A stretch of 64,000 nucleotides of DNA from Pseudoneobacillus sp052180215 (GCF_052180215.1 NZ_CP197471.1:2762001-2826000), one strand, 5' to 3'; positions 42,926 to 52,310 are shown, numbered from the stretch's first letter. Notes: generated from the sequence alone by a model not told the origin. Numbers and translations are program-made.

Positions 42926-43702
42926 TTAAAAACCGTGAATCGTCATTCCACCATCGACGAACAAGGTTTGTCCTGTAATATAATTGGCTGCATCTGACGC
43001 TAAAAAGGCTACTGGTCCTACCAATTCAGGCAGTTCTCCAATTCTTTTTAATGGAGTCACAGCAAGAATATCATTTACATAATTTTGATCAGACAATAGT
43101 TTCTCTGTTAATGGGGTTTTAAAATACCATGGACCAATGGCATTTACGTTAATTCCATATTGTCCCCATTCCATAGCTAATACTTTTGTCATTTGGATAA
43201 GAGCCGCTTTTGTAGAAGCATATACAACCCCTGTTCGAAGAGCAACATGTCCGCCAACAGAAGTAATATTGATGATCTTACCTCCCGTTTCTTTCTCCTT
43301 CATCACTTTTCCTACCTCTTGAGAAACCATAAAGGCGGACTTTAAATTCGTATCCATGATCGTTTGCCATTCCTCATCGGTTACATCTAATGCCTTTGAA
43401 CGAATATTCATCCCTGCATTATTAACTAGGATATCAATTTTCCCCCATTGGTTGAGGATACTCGCTATTGCAATATGTACATCTTCTCTTTTCGTCACAT
43501 CTGTTGGAACAATTAAAGCTTTTTGACCTTTTTCCTCAACTAAACGTGCTGTCTCTATTAAATCCTTTTCAGTTCGGGATAATAATGCTACATCTGCCCC
43601 AGATTCCGCTAATCCTATTGCCAGAGCTCTTCCAATCCCTCTTCCCGCACCAGTAACTACAGCCACTTTATTTTCTAATCTAAATGTAGGTAACAAAAGC
43701 AT
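42926..43702 (-). CDS. Short-chain dehydrogenase/reductase
   Basis: About 258 residues. The NAD(P) loop is VVTGAGRGIGRALA, the structural motif VNNAGMNI, the catalytic Ser in INITSVGG, and the pair Tyr-x-x-x-Lys in VYASTKAAL. The end GQTLFVDGGMTIHGF is classical SDR. Closest types are gluconate 5-dehydrogenase and 3-oxoacyl reductases; substrate is not determined. The start is uncertain among GTG 43708, ATG 43702 and TTG 43696, because AAAGGTGAGG lies directly before them. Confidence 0.88.
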   Translation of the reverse strand: MLLLPTFRLENKVAVVTGAGRGIGRALAIGLAESGADVALLSRTEKDLIETARLVEEKGQKALIVPTDVTKREDVHIAIASILNQWGKIDILVNNAGMNIRSKALDVTDEEWQTIMDTNLKSAFMVSQEVGKVMKEKETGGKIINITSVGGHVALRTGVVYASTKAALIQMTKVLAMEWGQYGINVNAIGPWYFKTPLTEKLLSDQNYVNDILAVTPLKRIGELPELVGPVAFLASDAANYITGQTLFVDGGMTIHGF

Positions 43703-43808
43703 CCTCACCTTTCCTATTTTTTCTTATTTTACCATAGGTTTAGTTGTGAATGGTAAATGAGAGATCAAGCTTGTCCACTTGTTACTAAATCAGGGAAACT
43801 CCCCTGAT

Positions 43809-43937
43809 TTATTGGTCATTAGATTCGTGTTTCTGCACTTCAATCCAAATCTTTTTCACCGCAGTATCACCACATATTTTGCAAGTTTCCATCTTATTGT
43901 AAATTAGTCTGCATTTATCACAATAATATTTTTCCAT
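43809..43937 (-). CDS. 42-residue zinc-ribbon protein
   Basis: ATG at 43937, then MEKYYCDKCRLIYNKMETCK and ICGDTAVKKIWIEVQKHESN. The two CxxC pairs (Cys6/Cys9 and Cys19/Cys22) form a compact zinc ribbon. GGGAGA is about 15 bases upstream of the ATG, and a GTG four codons earlier is an alternative start. It lies upstream of and on the other strand from the ba3 oxidase genes. Function is unknown. Confidence 0.6.
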   Translation of the reverse strand: MEKYYCDKCRLIYNKMETCKICGDTAVKKIWIEVQKHESNDQ

Positions 43938-44264
43938 TTGACCACACACTCTCCCAAAATATAAAGGAATATGTGATATATTACGTTTTTTATCTTAATG
44001 AGTGCATTCTTTATGAAATTTTATACACTATTTTTTTCCTATTACTTTTTAGAATGATTTTCATTTTTCACAAATCATTCACATTTATCACAGTCTAGAT
44101 GTGATAAAAATCACTGATATAATAGGTTTTCAACTCTAACATAGTATTAAAGCAATAAATGAACATTTTGTGAAGTCTCAAATTCTATATTTCACTTTTA
44201 CAAATGTTTTGTATTATGGAGTTAATTAAATCACATTTGCGTTTTTAGAAGGGAGTGCAAAGAA
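43938..44264. other. 327-bp intergenic region upstream of the ba3 operon
   Basis: AT-rich, no gene longer than 20 codons with a ribosome site. It holds the Fnr-like box at 44100-44115 and its nearby TATAAT, plus a weaker TGTGATATATTAC at 43972-43984. Confidence 0.6.
44100..44115. promoter_or_regulatory. Fnr-like box in the promoter region of the ba3 oxidase genes
   Basis: TGTGATAAAAATCACT matches TGTGA-N6-TCACA, the CRP/Fnr-type operator, at nine of ten half-site bases. A TATAAT lies three bases after it (44118-44123). With that -10 the box would sit over the -35/-10 spacer, a position that suggests repression; a start site further down would make it activating. The first gene starts at 44265. 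Confidence 0.6.
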
Positions 44265-44417
44265 ATGGCGAAAACGGAATTAAATTCAAAAAAGAAAATT
44301 AAAGTAGAGGACGATTCAGCATCACTGAAGGGAACCTTAGCATCCGTTTTCTTATTAGGATTTTTTATTATCGTCAGTTGGGTAAGTGTCTACTTCCTAT
44401 TTGTAGAACGTTTTTAA
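44265..44417 (+). CDS. ba3-type cytochrome oxidase small subunit (subunit IIa)
   Basis: 50 residues: a charged N-terminal 25 (MAKTELNSKKKIKVEDD), then one membrane helix (LASVFLLGFFIIVSWVSVYF). GGGAG lies before the ATG. It sits 24 bp before the subunit II gene, the position of the one-helix subunit IIa in ba3 oxidases. Assignment rests on position and shape. Confidence 0.75.
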   Translation: MAKTELNSKKKIKVEDDSASLKGTLASVFLLGFFIIVSWVSVYFLFVERF

Positions 44418-44441
44418 TTGGAATGAAAGGGGAAAAAAGCC

Positions 44442-44918
44442 GTGCATTTGCATAAATTTGAAAAAATATGGCTGATATTTGGTATTGCCTGCCTAATTGT
44501 ATTTTTATCTGTAATAGGAGTTAGTGCTTTTTACATGGGAAACCAACCGCCAAGTTGCTTAACAACGATTGACCCTGAAAAAGTGGATCAAACAGCTCCA
44601 TTTAATGAGCCGGGGTTAAAAAAGGTTGAAGGAAAAGAATGGGATTATGAATTAGTTTTTGTAGCATCTGCTTTTAATTATAATCCTGGTAATGTTGAGG
44701 TTCCACTTGGCTCAAAAGTAAAAGTCATTGCCACAACAAAAGACGTGGTACACGGTTTTGAAGTTGCTGGAACAAACATTAATATGATGCTAGAGCCTGG
44801 ATATGTAAGTGAATATGTCACAACATTTGACAAGGCTGGCGAATACTTAATCGTATGTAATGAATATTGCGGAGCAGGTCACCACCTGATGCATTCTAAA
44901 ATTGAGGTGATTGAATAA
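44442..44918 (+). CDS. ba3-type cytochrome oxidase subunit II (CuA)
   Basis: 158 residues, GTG start with AAAGGGGA upstream. One N-terminal membrane helix (IWLIFGIACLIVFLSVIGVSA) anchors an outside cupredoxin domain with the CuA site: His in VVHGFEVAG and CNEYCGAGHHLMH (two Cys, His, Met). There is no heme c attachment, as expected for ba3. The stop overlaps the subunit I start by one base (TAATG). It accepts electrons from cytochrome c or an equivalent. Confidence 0.92.
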   Translation: MHLHKFEKIWLIFGIACLIVFLSVIGVSAFYMGNQPPSCLTTIDPEKVDQTAPFNEPGLKKVEGKEWDYELVFVASAFNYNPGNVEVPLGSKVKVIATTKDVVHGFEVAGTNINMMLEPGYVSEYVTTFDKAGEYLIVCNEYCGAGHHLMHSKIEVIE

Positions 44919-46579
44919 TGCTAAACACAAATAAAAATGAAAAAGTTGATTCACGAGACGCAAAGTTAGCGATGGCGTTTTTCTATGTAGCCTTCACTGC
45001 GCTAGCACTTGGTGGATTAGCAGGATTATTACAAACATTAGTACGTTCAGGTAAAGTAGAATTACCTTGGGGAATCGACTATTATCAAGTATTAACCGTA
45101 CACGGTGTGTTATTAGGACTTGTTTTAACAACCTTCTTTATAATGGGATTCCAATATGCTGCTATCAGCAGAACAGCTGGAACCTTTACAAATGGTGCTC
45201 GTAAAACCGGTTGGATTGGTTTCTGGCTAATGACAGTTGGTACCGCAATGGCCGCAACCATGGTTTTATTAAAAGAAGCAAGTGTTTTATACACATTCTA
45301 TGCTCCTTTACAGGCTCATCCTATATTTTACATTGGTTTAACATTAGTTATTGTTGGTAGCTGGGTAGCAGGTGGCGCTATGATCGCTACTTATGCAAGA
45401 TGGAGAAGAAATAACCCTGGACAATCTAGTCCACTTTTGACTTTTATGGCAGTAGTAAACACTGTGTTATGGATTGTCGCAACATTAGGTGTTGCTGCTA
45501 CAGTACTTATTCAAATTTTACCTTGGTCATTAGGTTTAGTTGACCGAATTGATATTTTAGTGAGCCGTACTCTATTCTGGTATTTCGGACATCCACTTGT
45601 ATATTTCTGGTTATTACCTGCTTATATGTGCTGGTATGCTATTATTCCAAAAATCATTGGTGGAAAGATTTTCTCAGACTCATTAGCACGTTTATCCTTT
45701 ATTTTGTTCCTATTATTCTCAATTCCTGTTGGATTCCATCACCAATTAGTAGAGCCTGGTATTGATCCAGCATGGAAATATATTCAAGTAGTATTAACGT
45801 TTATGGTTATCATCCCTTCTTTAATGACTGCTTTTTCATTATTTGCTACATTTGAAACATATGGTCGTTCAAAAGGTGCTACTGGTTTATTCGGTTGGTT
45901 TAGAAAACTTCCATGGGGTGATGCTCGTTTCTCTGTTCCATTTATAGGGATGGTAGCATTTATTCCAGCAGGTACTGGTGGTATAATCAATGCTTCAAAC
46001 CAAATGGACCAGGTTGTTCATAATACGATTTGGGTAACTGGACACTTCCATTTAACTGTTGCAACATCTGTAGTCTTAACATTCTTTGGAGTTTCATATT
46101 GGTTAATTCCACATTTAACTGGCCGTGTCTTAACAAAAGCCATGAATAAGCTTGCGATTGTCCAGGCTATGGTTTGGACGATTGGAATGTCATTCATGTC
46201 CGGTTCTATGCATTTCCAAGGTCTGCTAGGTGCTCCTAGACGTTCATCCTTCTCAGATTATGGTGGTGCACAACAAGCTGCAGATTGGATTCCATATCAA
46301 ATCGCTCAAGCAGTTGGCGGATCCATTTTATTTATTGGTATTATATTAGTTCTTATTATCGTTATTAATCTAGCATTCTTTGCTCCTAAGGGTGAACAAG
46401 ATTTCCCTGTAGGTGAAGTAGCAGAAGGTACTGAAAAGACACCTCTTGTTCTAGAAAACTGGAAACTATGGCTTGGAGTTACTGCTTTCTTAATTTTATT
46501 CGCTTATACGATTCCATTTATCGATATTATTCAAAATGCACCACCGGGATCAAAAGGCTTCCAGCTTTGGGCTAAATAA
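44918..46579 (+). CDS. ba3-type cytochrome oxidase subunit I
   Basis: 553 residues with about 13 membrane helices. Heme-copper ligands visible: the low-spin heme His in VLTVHGVLLGLV, the CuB/cross-link region WYFGHPLVYFWLLPAYMCWY, SIPVGFHHQLVEP (the His-His pair) and VTGHFHLTVATSVVLTF (heme a3 and low-spin His). The cross-linked Tyr is in the FGHPLVYFWLLPAY segment as usual. This is the B-type oxidase with high oxygen affinity, fitting the Fnr-like box upstream. A bidirectional terminator ends the operon. Confidence 0.95.
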   Translation: MLNTNKNEKVDSRDAKLAMAFFYVAFTALALGGLAGLLQTLVRSGKVELPWGIDYYQVLTVHGVLLGLVLTTFFIMGFQYAAISRTAGTFTNGARKTGWIGFWLMTVGTAMAATMVLLKEASVLYTFYAPLQAHPIFYIGLTLVIVGSWVAGGAMIATYARWRRNNPGQSSPLLTFMAVVNTVLWIVATLGVAATVLIQILPWSLGLVDRIDILVSRTLFWYFGHPLVYFWLLPAYMCWYAIIPKIIGGKIFSDSLARLSFILFLLFSIPVGFHHQLVEPGIDPAWKYIQVVLTFMVIIPSLMTAFSLFATFETYGRSKGATGLFGWFRKLPWGDARFSVPFIGMVAFIPAGTGGIINASNQMDQVVHNTIWVTGHFHLTVATSVVLTFFGVSYWLIPHLTGRVLTKAMNKLAIVQAMVWTIGMSFMSGSMHFQGLLGAPRRSSFSDYGGAQQAADWIPYQIAQAVGGSILFIGIILVLIIVINLAFFAPKGEQDFPVGEVAEGTEKTPLVLENWKLWLGVTAFLILFAYTIPFIDIIQNAPPGSKGFQLWAK

Positions 46580-46607
46580 TTACTTTAAAATCTTAAACTA
46601 TTATAAA

Positions 46608-46642
46608 CAAAGGTCTGGCCCCATACAGGGTCAGACCTTTGT
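46608..46642. terminator. Bidirectional terminator after the ba3 operon
   Basis: CAAAGGTCTGGCCC (46608-46621) and GGGTCAGACCTTTG (46628-46641) form a 14-bp stem with one mismatch pair. It also ends the convergent DMT transporter gene. Confidence 0.8.
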
Positions 46643-47545
46643 TATGCTATTTTGAGCTAGCCTCTTTTTATTTCTCCAGGTTATATTTACGATGATAACG
46701 GAACTAAAAATCATTCCTGTTCCAATGATCTGAATGATATTCAATCCTTCATGGTATAGAAAGATTCCTAGAATCGTCCCTACAATAGGCTCGATAGTTG
46801 CAATAATAGCTGCCTTACTACTCTCTACTTTCTCAAGCCCTTTTGTATAAAAGAAATACGCTATGACTGTTGGTAAAAGCCCTAGTCCTAATCCCCAAAA
46901 TATGGTTTCCATTCGAATAAATAAGTGTGCTTTATCCCAAAGTGTTGTGAGAGGTAGTAAAAAAACAGTTGCAAACAAAAACGTATAGATGGTTATTGTA
47001 AAAGGTTGATATTTTTGTAATGCTATCTTTCCAAAAATACTATAAAGCGCATAACCAAGTCCGGAGCCTAACCCTGTTAACAAACCTAATATAGTTATAT
47101 CCTCTTTACTTGCAGAACCAATACCAGTAATAAGGACACATCCTAATAATGTTCCTATAACAGCGATTACTTTTTGTTTTGTCAACTTTTCTTTAAAAAT
47201 AACTCTCGATAATAACACCACGATGGCAGGAGCTGTATAGAGTAATATGACCGCTAAAGAAAGATTCATTTGGTTTATCGTTGTAAAATAACACCAATTA
47301 AAAAAGACAATACTAATAATCCCTGAACCTATAAAAATGGGTAAATCCCGTGTTTTTACTTTTAGTTGATTGCGAAAAAAAAGGATTCCTACTATTAGTA
47401 ATAATAAAAAAGCAACAGTGGTACGGATCGCTACAATTTCCATCGGTGTAAATCCAATATCAGCTAATCCCTTTACGAAAAGCGCAATAACTCCCCATAA
47501 AATAGCAGCAAGTGAAATCATAAAAATGGACATGGTATTTTTCAC
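46631..47545 (-). CDS. EamA-type (DMT superfamily) transporter
   Basis: 304 residues from the GTG at 47545, where GGAGG is seven bases upstream; the longer ATG frame to 47596 has no site. Ten helices in two EamA repeats (FMISLAAILWGVIALFVKG; then TGLGSGLGYALYSIFGKIAL). The end has the conserved IATIEPIVGTILGIFLYHE. Unknown substrate. It is the second DMT protein of the window and is not closely related to the first. It is convergent with the ba3 operon. Confidence 0.85.
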   Translation of the reverse strand: MKNTMSIFMISLAAILWGVIALFVKGLADIGFTPMEIVAIRTTVAFLLLLIVGILFFRNQLKVKTRDLPIFIGSGIISIVFFNWCYFTTINQMNLSLAVILLYTAPAIVVLLSRVIFKEKLTKQKVIAVIGTLLGCVLITGIGSASKEDITILGLLTGLGSGLGYALYSIFGKIALQKYQPFTITIYTFLFATVFLLPLTTLWDKAHLFIRMETIFWGLGLGLLPTVIAYFFYTKGLEKVESSKAAIIATIEPIVGTILGIFLYHEGLNIIQIIGTGMIFSSVIIVNITWRNKKRLAQNSITKV

Positions 47546-47611
47546 TTTATTTCCTCCGTAAAAATACGAATAAGAGAAGGATGACAAATATGCCACCCTT
47601 CTTTTAAATAC

Positions 47612-49120
47612 TTATGATAATTGGTATACTTTACTGTATTTTTTATATAGATAATCGACAAGGTAGCTTGCGTTTAATCCTTCGCCAGTCACATCATGTA
47701 AGATTTCTAGTGGTTTTTTCATTTTTCCATATTGATGGACATTGTTCGTAAACCATTCCTTTATTAGTAAAAGATTACCCTCTTCTAATAATTGATCATA
47801 GTTTGGGAAATCTTCTAGCAATTTAGCTTTGAACTGTGCTGCATACATATAACCTAGCGCGTAAGATGGGAAGTAACCAAAGCTCCCCCCTGACCAATGA
47901 ACATCCTGTAAAACACCTATTGCATCATTTTCAGGACGAATTCCTAAATATTCCGCGTACTTATCATTCCAAATTTTTGGCAGGTCCTTCACTTCGATCT
48001 CATCATTAAATAACCCTTTTTCAATCTCGTATCTAATAATAATATGAAGTGGATACGTTAGTTCGTCCGCTTCGATACGAATAAACGAAGGCTTTGATTC
48101 ATTGACAGCACGATAGAAGCCCTCTAATTCAACTCCATCAAATTGACCATTCGAGTATTCCTTTAATAAATCATAGTTCTTTTTCCAGAAAGCTTCAGAA
48201 CGCCCAACAAAATTCTCATAGAATAAAGATTGAGATTCGTGGATTCCCATAGAAGTACCAGAACATAGTGGTGTTCCCACAAGGTCAGCTGAAATATTTT
48301 GCTCGTATAGAGCATGCCCGCCTTCATGAATGGTACCGAAAACGGCAGTACGGAAGTCATTTTCATTGTAGTTGGTTGTGACACGGACATCTCCAGGATT
48401 TAAGCCTGTTGCAAAAGGATGCACTGTTTCATCTAAACGACCTGCCTGGAAGTCATAACCCATCTGCTTTAATATTTCTAAACTGAATTCCTTTTGCTTT
48501 TCTTTTGAAAAATGTTCAAACAGGAAAGCCGTTTCTAACTTTTGACTTGATTCTGAAATGCGTTTTACTAAAGGGACAATTTTCTCTCGAAGTTCGCCAA
48601 ATACTTGATCAAGAACTTCTACTGTAATACCAGGTTCGTACATATCTAATAATGTATTGTATTTATTACCTTCGTATCCCCAATATTCAACAAAGCGTTT
48701 TTGGGTCTCCACTAGTTTTTCTAAGTATGGAAGAAATAAGTTAAAATTAGAAGTTGCTTTTGCTTCTTCCCAAACACTTTCCGATTTAGATTGAAGAATA
48801 ATATACTGTTTATATTCGTCTGCAGGTATCTTTTTATTACGATCATATTCCTTCTTACATTCTTCAAGTGTTTTTTGAGTAATCTCATTTAAGGATTGAC
48901 CAGAAAGCTTCTCTATGTAAGATGCCATTTCTTCTGAAGTGGACATATGAAAAACTTCTGAAGAAAGCATTCCAATCACCTCTGAACGTTGCTCTACACC
49001 CTTCTTAGGTGCTCCAGTTCTTAAATCCCAATACATTAATGAAATAGCTTCATTGTAACCCATCATTTTATTTACATACTCTAAAAAATCTTTTTCTATT
49101 TGATTAACAAACTCAGTCAC
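47612..49120 (-). CDS. ypwA: Carboxypeptidase Taq family (M32) metallocarboxypeptidase
   Basis: About 502 residues from the GTG at 49120 (GGGGGT upstream), which matches B. subtilis YpwA in length; an ATG at 49135 overlaps the ribosome site. The zinc motif HExxH is FGTIHEGGHALYEQN (HEGGH), and the distal Glu lies in GIHESQSLFYENFVGR. The family features FETAFLFEHF-like region and VHPFATGLNPGDVRVTTNY are present. It removes C-terminal residues from peptides, and is intracellular. Confidence 0.93.
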   Translation of the reverse strand: MTEFVNQIEKDFLEYVNKMMGYNEAISLMYWDLRTGAPKKGVEQRSEVIGMLSSEVFHMSTSEEMASYIEKLSGQSLNEITQKTLEECKKEYDRNKKIPADEYKQYIILQSKSESVWEEAKATSNFNLFLPYLEKLVETQKRFVEYWGYEGNKYNTLLDMYEPGITVEVLDQVFGELREKIVPLVKRISESSQKLETAFLFEHFSKEKQKEFSLEILKQMGYDFQAGRLDETVHPFATGLNPGDVRVTTNYNENDFRTAVFGTIHEGGHALYEQNISADLVGTPLCSGTSMGIHESQSLFYENFVGRSEAFWKKNYDLLKEYSNGQFDGVELEGFYRAVNESKPSFIRIEADELTYPLHIIIRYEIEKGLFNDEIEVKDLPKIWNDKYAEYLGIRPENDAIGVLQDVHWSGGSFGYFPSYALGYMYAAQFKAKLLEDFPNYDQLLEEGNLLLIKEWFTNNVHQYGKMKKPLEILHDVTGEGLNASYLVDYLYKKYSKVYQLS

Positions 49121-49261
49121 TCTAGCTACCCCCATTCTCTTTCAATACATCCTTTATTTTATCACAGTATTCAGAATAAATGGGAAAAGAAAGCCTTGAA
49201 TCAAATACAAAAAAATAGGTACTTGATGTACCTATTTTTCATTTATTGATTATATAATTTT

Positions 49262-49498
49262 TTACTTTTTGCTAATGGCTACTCTCCAGTTTTCTGGACC
49301 TTCTTCAATGTATTCCCATTCAAATTGTTCTGGACGTTCCATCATAAATTGATAGAGTAATGGACGTGGATCATGGTCGTTTACAATCAACATATTTTCC
49401 CCAGGATTTAGGCCATCAAATGTATTAAAGATCGTTGGGTGTTTTTCTCTCGGTGGATAGTCTGGTACGTTTACTGTTGCTGCAAAGCTTTTTTCCAT
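49262..49498 (-). CDS. DUF2249 domain protein (first of three)
   Basis: 78 residues from the ATG at 49498 (AAAGGAGAGAG upstream). It shows the DUF2249 pattern: VNVPDYPPREKHPTIFNTFD, GENMLIVNDHDPRPLLYQF, and the end FEWEYIEEGPENWRVAISK. The fold is SirA/TusA-like and typically 65-75 residues; no cysteine is present, so it is not a sulfur carrier. It is separated from norZ by the 49-residue gene. In other bacteria DUF2249 is found with hemerythrin or NO-stress genes. Confidence 0.8.
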   Translation of the reverse strand: MEKSFAATVNVPDYPPREKHPTIFNTFDGLNPGENMLIVNDHDPRPLLYQFMMERPEQFEWEYIEEGPENWRVAISKK

Positions 49499-49663
49499 TT
49501 TTACTCTCTCCTTTTTTAAACCTTTATTCTCTACTTCTTCATTATAGGAGAAATATTCATGCCCTATAGTGCGTGGTATCACACTATCATGATGATTTTA
49601 ACTACACGGATAGTAGGATTTATATCATATCTATCGAATATATTTTATAAGGGGGGAATTTAC

Positions 49664-49813
49664 TTGAAGGAATATATCGGTAAATGTTCTAATTGTCAAA
49701 AGGATATGTATTGCTTAGAGGGATTTTTTAACGGAATTGTATTAGAAAATAAGGAAATTATTTGTTTTGATTGTCACGAAAAAGTGGAGAATAAAGAAAA
49801 TCCGCAAGCCTAA
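49664..49813 (+). CDS. 49-residue cysteine-rich protein
   Basis: TTG start at 49664, with GGGGGG seven bases upstream, then MKEYIGKCSNCQKDMYCLEG and ICFDCHEKVENKENPQA. CxxC pairs (Cys8/11 and CFDC) with an intervening CLEG suggest zinc binding. It converges on norZ and shares a terminator. Not a known family that I can name. Confidence 0.6.
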   Translation: MKEYIGKCSNCQKDMYCLEGFFNGIVLENKEIICFDCHEKVENKENPQA

Positions 49814-49832
49814 GCTTCCGGATTTTCTTTTT
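49793..49832. terminator. Bidirectional terminator between the small Cys-rich gene and norZ
   Basis: AAAGAAAATCCG (49793-49804) and CGGATTTTCTTT (49819-49830) form a perfect 12-bp stem containing the stop of the small gene. Ts follow on both strands. Confidence 0.85.
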
Positions 49833-49835
49833 TTG

Positions 49836-52205
49836 TTATTCATCATCATCATCTATAGATAGATCTCTAACAGGAAGCGGTTCATTTTCTTTATGAGTTA
49901 CTTTTCTTAAATTTAAGATTGATCTAATACTTACTGCTAAAAGTGCTACAACCCCAATTAAGAAAATAGTGTCTGGAATTGCTCGGATGGTTAATAAGTT
50001 TTGAACGATGTCTTGCTGTAGGAACGATGCAGCTCTAGAGCTAGCATATCCATTTTTATATGCTTCTTTTAATTGGAGGAATCCGACAGGTAATAATGAA
50101 ATTAAAACCATTCCAGCTAAACCAATGTTTAGCATGATACAGCTGAATTTCACCCATTTATCGCTCCATTTTTCTGGCTTTGTAATATTTCTTAGTGAAT
50201 AGACTAGAACGGCTGCTGCAAACATTCCATATACACCCATCATAGACGCGTGACCATGAGTTGGCGTTAGGAATTGACCATGTTCGAGGAAGCTCACAGC
50301 TGGTAAATTGATTAAGAAACCAAGTACTCCAGCACCAACGAGGTTCCAAATCGCAACAGAAATTAAGAACCAGAAAGTACCTTTGTAAGGGAAATCAACG
50401 CCACCTTCTCGCATCATCTTATATTGATCGTAAGCTTCTAAGATTAATAATGTTAAAGGAATAACCTCTAATGCTGAGAACACTGCCCCTAAACCAATCC
50501 ATGCTTCCGCTGATCCATTATAATAGTAATGGTGACCAATACCGATTACACCACTTCCAAGAAGAAGAATTAATTGGAAGTATAACGCCTTAACCGTTGA
50601 GCTTTTCGTTACAAGTCCCATTTGCACCATTAAGAATCCAATAACAACAACGGCAAAGACTTCAAAAATTCCTTCTACCCATAGGTGAATAATCCACCAA
50701 CGCCAGTAATCAGCAAATGTAAAGCTTGTGTCTGGATTGATCATAAACGCAAAGAAGTAAAAGAATGGAACAGCAATCGCTGAGTAGAATAATAAATGAA
50801 TTAATCCACCCTTATCCGTTTCTTTTCTTAACCCACTTCGAATACCCCGGTAGACAATAAATAACCAAATGAGCATTCCAACTACTAGTATAACTTGCCA
50901 AATACGTCCTAATTCTAAGTATTCCCAACCTTGGTGTCCGAATAAGAACCAGTTGTTGCCTAAGTATCCATTTGCTCCGAGCCATTGTCCTATCATACTA
51001 CCTGCCACAAGAACAACTAATGCCCAGAATAAAATATCAACTAATAAGCCCTGACGTTTTGGTTCATGTCCACCAACTAGTGGAGCGATAAAGATACCCA
51101 TTCCAAGCCAAGCGGTAGCAATCCAGAAAATAGCTAACTGTAGATGATAACCCTTGGCAATATTAAATGGTAAAATATCATAAATCCATTTTATACCGAA
51201 GAAGCTCTCAGGCTCGGTATAATAGTGTGCTAATAATGCGCCAAACATGGCTTGAACAAAGAATAGTGCTGAGACAATAACAAAATATTTCCCTGATTTT
51301 AATTGCGATGATGTTACAGGCAGCTTATTTAAATCAATACGCGGGAAGTTTCCTTCCGTATAAGCTTCCTTCATACCTAAGTGATAACGATAGAATACGA
51401 ATAGAATAAGACCAATAAATAAGATTAATAAAGTAACACTTGCCCCACTCCACCAGATTGCTGAAAATGACATTTGGTTACCAGCATCTTGATAATACGG
51501 CCAGTTATTTGTGTAAGTTATGTCATCTCCCTTTCTCTCTGTACTAGACAGCCATGCAGTCCAGAAAAAGAAATCGGAAATTTGTTTGATTTGATCTCCT
51601 TTTGCTACATATGCACGATCACCAGTAGGCATATGTTTTTCTTGAATTAGATTAGCCTTTAGTCCCCAATGATCACCTTCAGTGAACACCTTATGGTAAT
51701 GCTCTCGTACCTTTTCTACCCCATAAACCTGGGCATCTGTTAATTGTAATTTGTCAGTATTAGGTTCATAGCGATTTTTACGCATTTCTTTTTTTACATT
51801 TTCACGAATGATGGTCTGTTGATCTTTATCTAATTCAGAAAAATCTTTTCCAAATTTTTCATTTGATTTGAAATTCTGCATTCCTTCTGTATATATCTTT
51901 AATGCTTCAGCTGTATAGTCAGGCCCCATATAAGAACCATGGCCCAATACGGTTCCATAATCCATTAAGCCATACTTTTGGAAAACAGCCTGCCCGCCCA
52001 TAATAGTATCCTTTGTAAGGATAACCTCGCCTTTTGTATTCGTTACCTCTACAGGTCTTGGAGCCTGTTCTTTAAAAATCCAATATCCTCCAGTAAGCAA
52101 CACTGTAAAACTAATTAAAATGGTGAAAATTAAGATGGATTTTAAAAGTGCATTCTTATTTCGTTTCACCACTTTGTTCGTCGGTTTTTGACGCTCAATT
52201 TCCAT
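49836..52205 (-). CDS. norZ: Quinol-dependent nitric oxide reductase (qNOR)
   Basis: 789 residues from the ATG at 52205 (AAAGGG upstream; a GTG at 52214 is the alternative). An N-terminal membrane helix (LKSILIFTILISFTVLLTGGY) and an outside domain of about 200 residues (TKDTIMGGQAVFQKYGLMDYG, characteristic of qNOR; no CxxCH) precede a catalytic core of about 12 helices. Heme and FeB ligands: KGYHLQLAIFWIATAWLGMGIF, WWIIHLWVEGIFEVFAV (with the FeB Glu), GIGHHYYYNG (His pair) and TPTHGHASMMGVYG. It reduces NO to N2O with quinol. The divergent promoter region has two Fnr-like boxes. Confidence 0.95.
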   Translation of the reverse strand: MEIERQKPTNKVVKRNKNALLKSILIFTILISFTVLLTGGYWIFKEQAPRPVEVTNTKGEVILTKDTIMGGQAVFQKYGLMDYGTVLGHGSYMGPDYTAEALKIYTEGMQNFKSNEKFGKDFSELDKDQQTIIRENVKKEMRKNRYEPNTDKLQLTDAQVYGVEKVREHYHKVFTEGDHWGLKANLIQEKHMPTGDRAYVAKGDQIKQISDFFFWTAWLSSTERKGDDITYTNNWPYYQDAGNQMSFSAIWWSGASVTLLILFIGLILFVFYRYHLGMKEAYTEGNFPRIDLNKLPVTSSQLKSGKYFVIVSALFFVQAMFGALLAHYYTEPESFFGIKWIYDILPFNIAKGYHLQLAIFWIATAWLGMGIFIAPLVGGHEPKRQGLLVDILFWALVVLVAGSMIGQWLGANGYLGNNWFLFGHQGWEYLELGRIWQVILVVGMLIWLFIVYRGIRSGLRKETDKGGLIHLLFYSAIAVPFFYFFAFMINPDTSFTFADYWRWWIIHLWVEGIFEVFAVVVIGFLMVQMGLVTKSSTVKALYFQLILLLGSGVIGIGHHYYYNGSAEAWIGLGAVFSALEVIPLTLLILEAYDQYKMMREGGVDFPYKGTFWFLISVAIWNLVGAGVLGFLINLPAVSFLEHGQFLTPTHGHASMMGVYGMFAAAVLVYSLRNITKPEKWSDKWVKFSCIMLNIGLAGMVLISLLPVGFLQLKEAYKNGYASSRAASFLQQDIVQNLLTIRAIPDTIFLIGVVALLAVSIRSILNLRKVTHKENEPLPVRDLSIDDDDE

Positions 52206-52289
52206 TTCTGCCACCCTTTCCTTGTTTGTGTACGTTCCTATTGTATAGGGTGGTATTCATATTGAATGTGAGCCTATTCATTTGGAAGG

Positions 52290-52305
52290 TGTGATTTTAG
52301 TCACT
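52290..52305. promoter_or_regulatory. Fnr-like box 1, norZ/DUF2249 intergenic
   Basis: TGTGATTTTAGTCACT: nine of ten bases match TGTGA-N6-TCACA. Its centre (52297.5) is exactly 21 bp from that of box 2, so both lie on the same face of the helix. Confidence 0.7.
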
Positions 52306-52310
52306 GTTAC

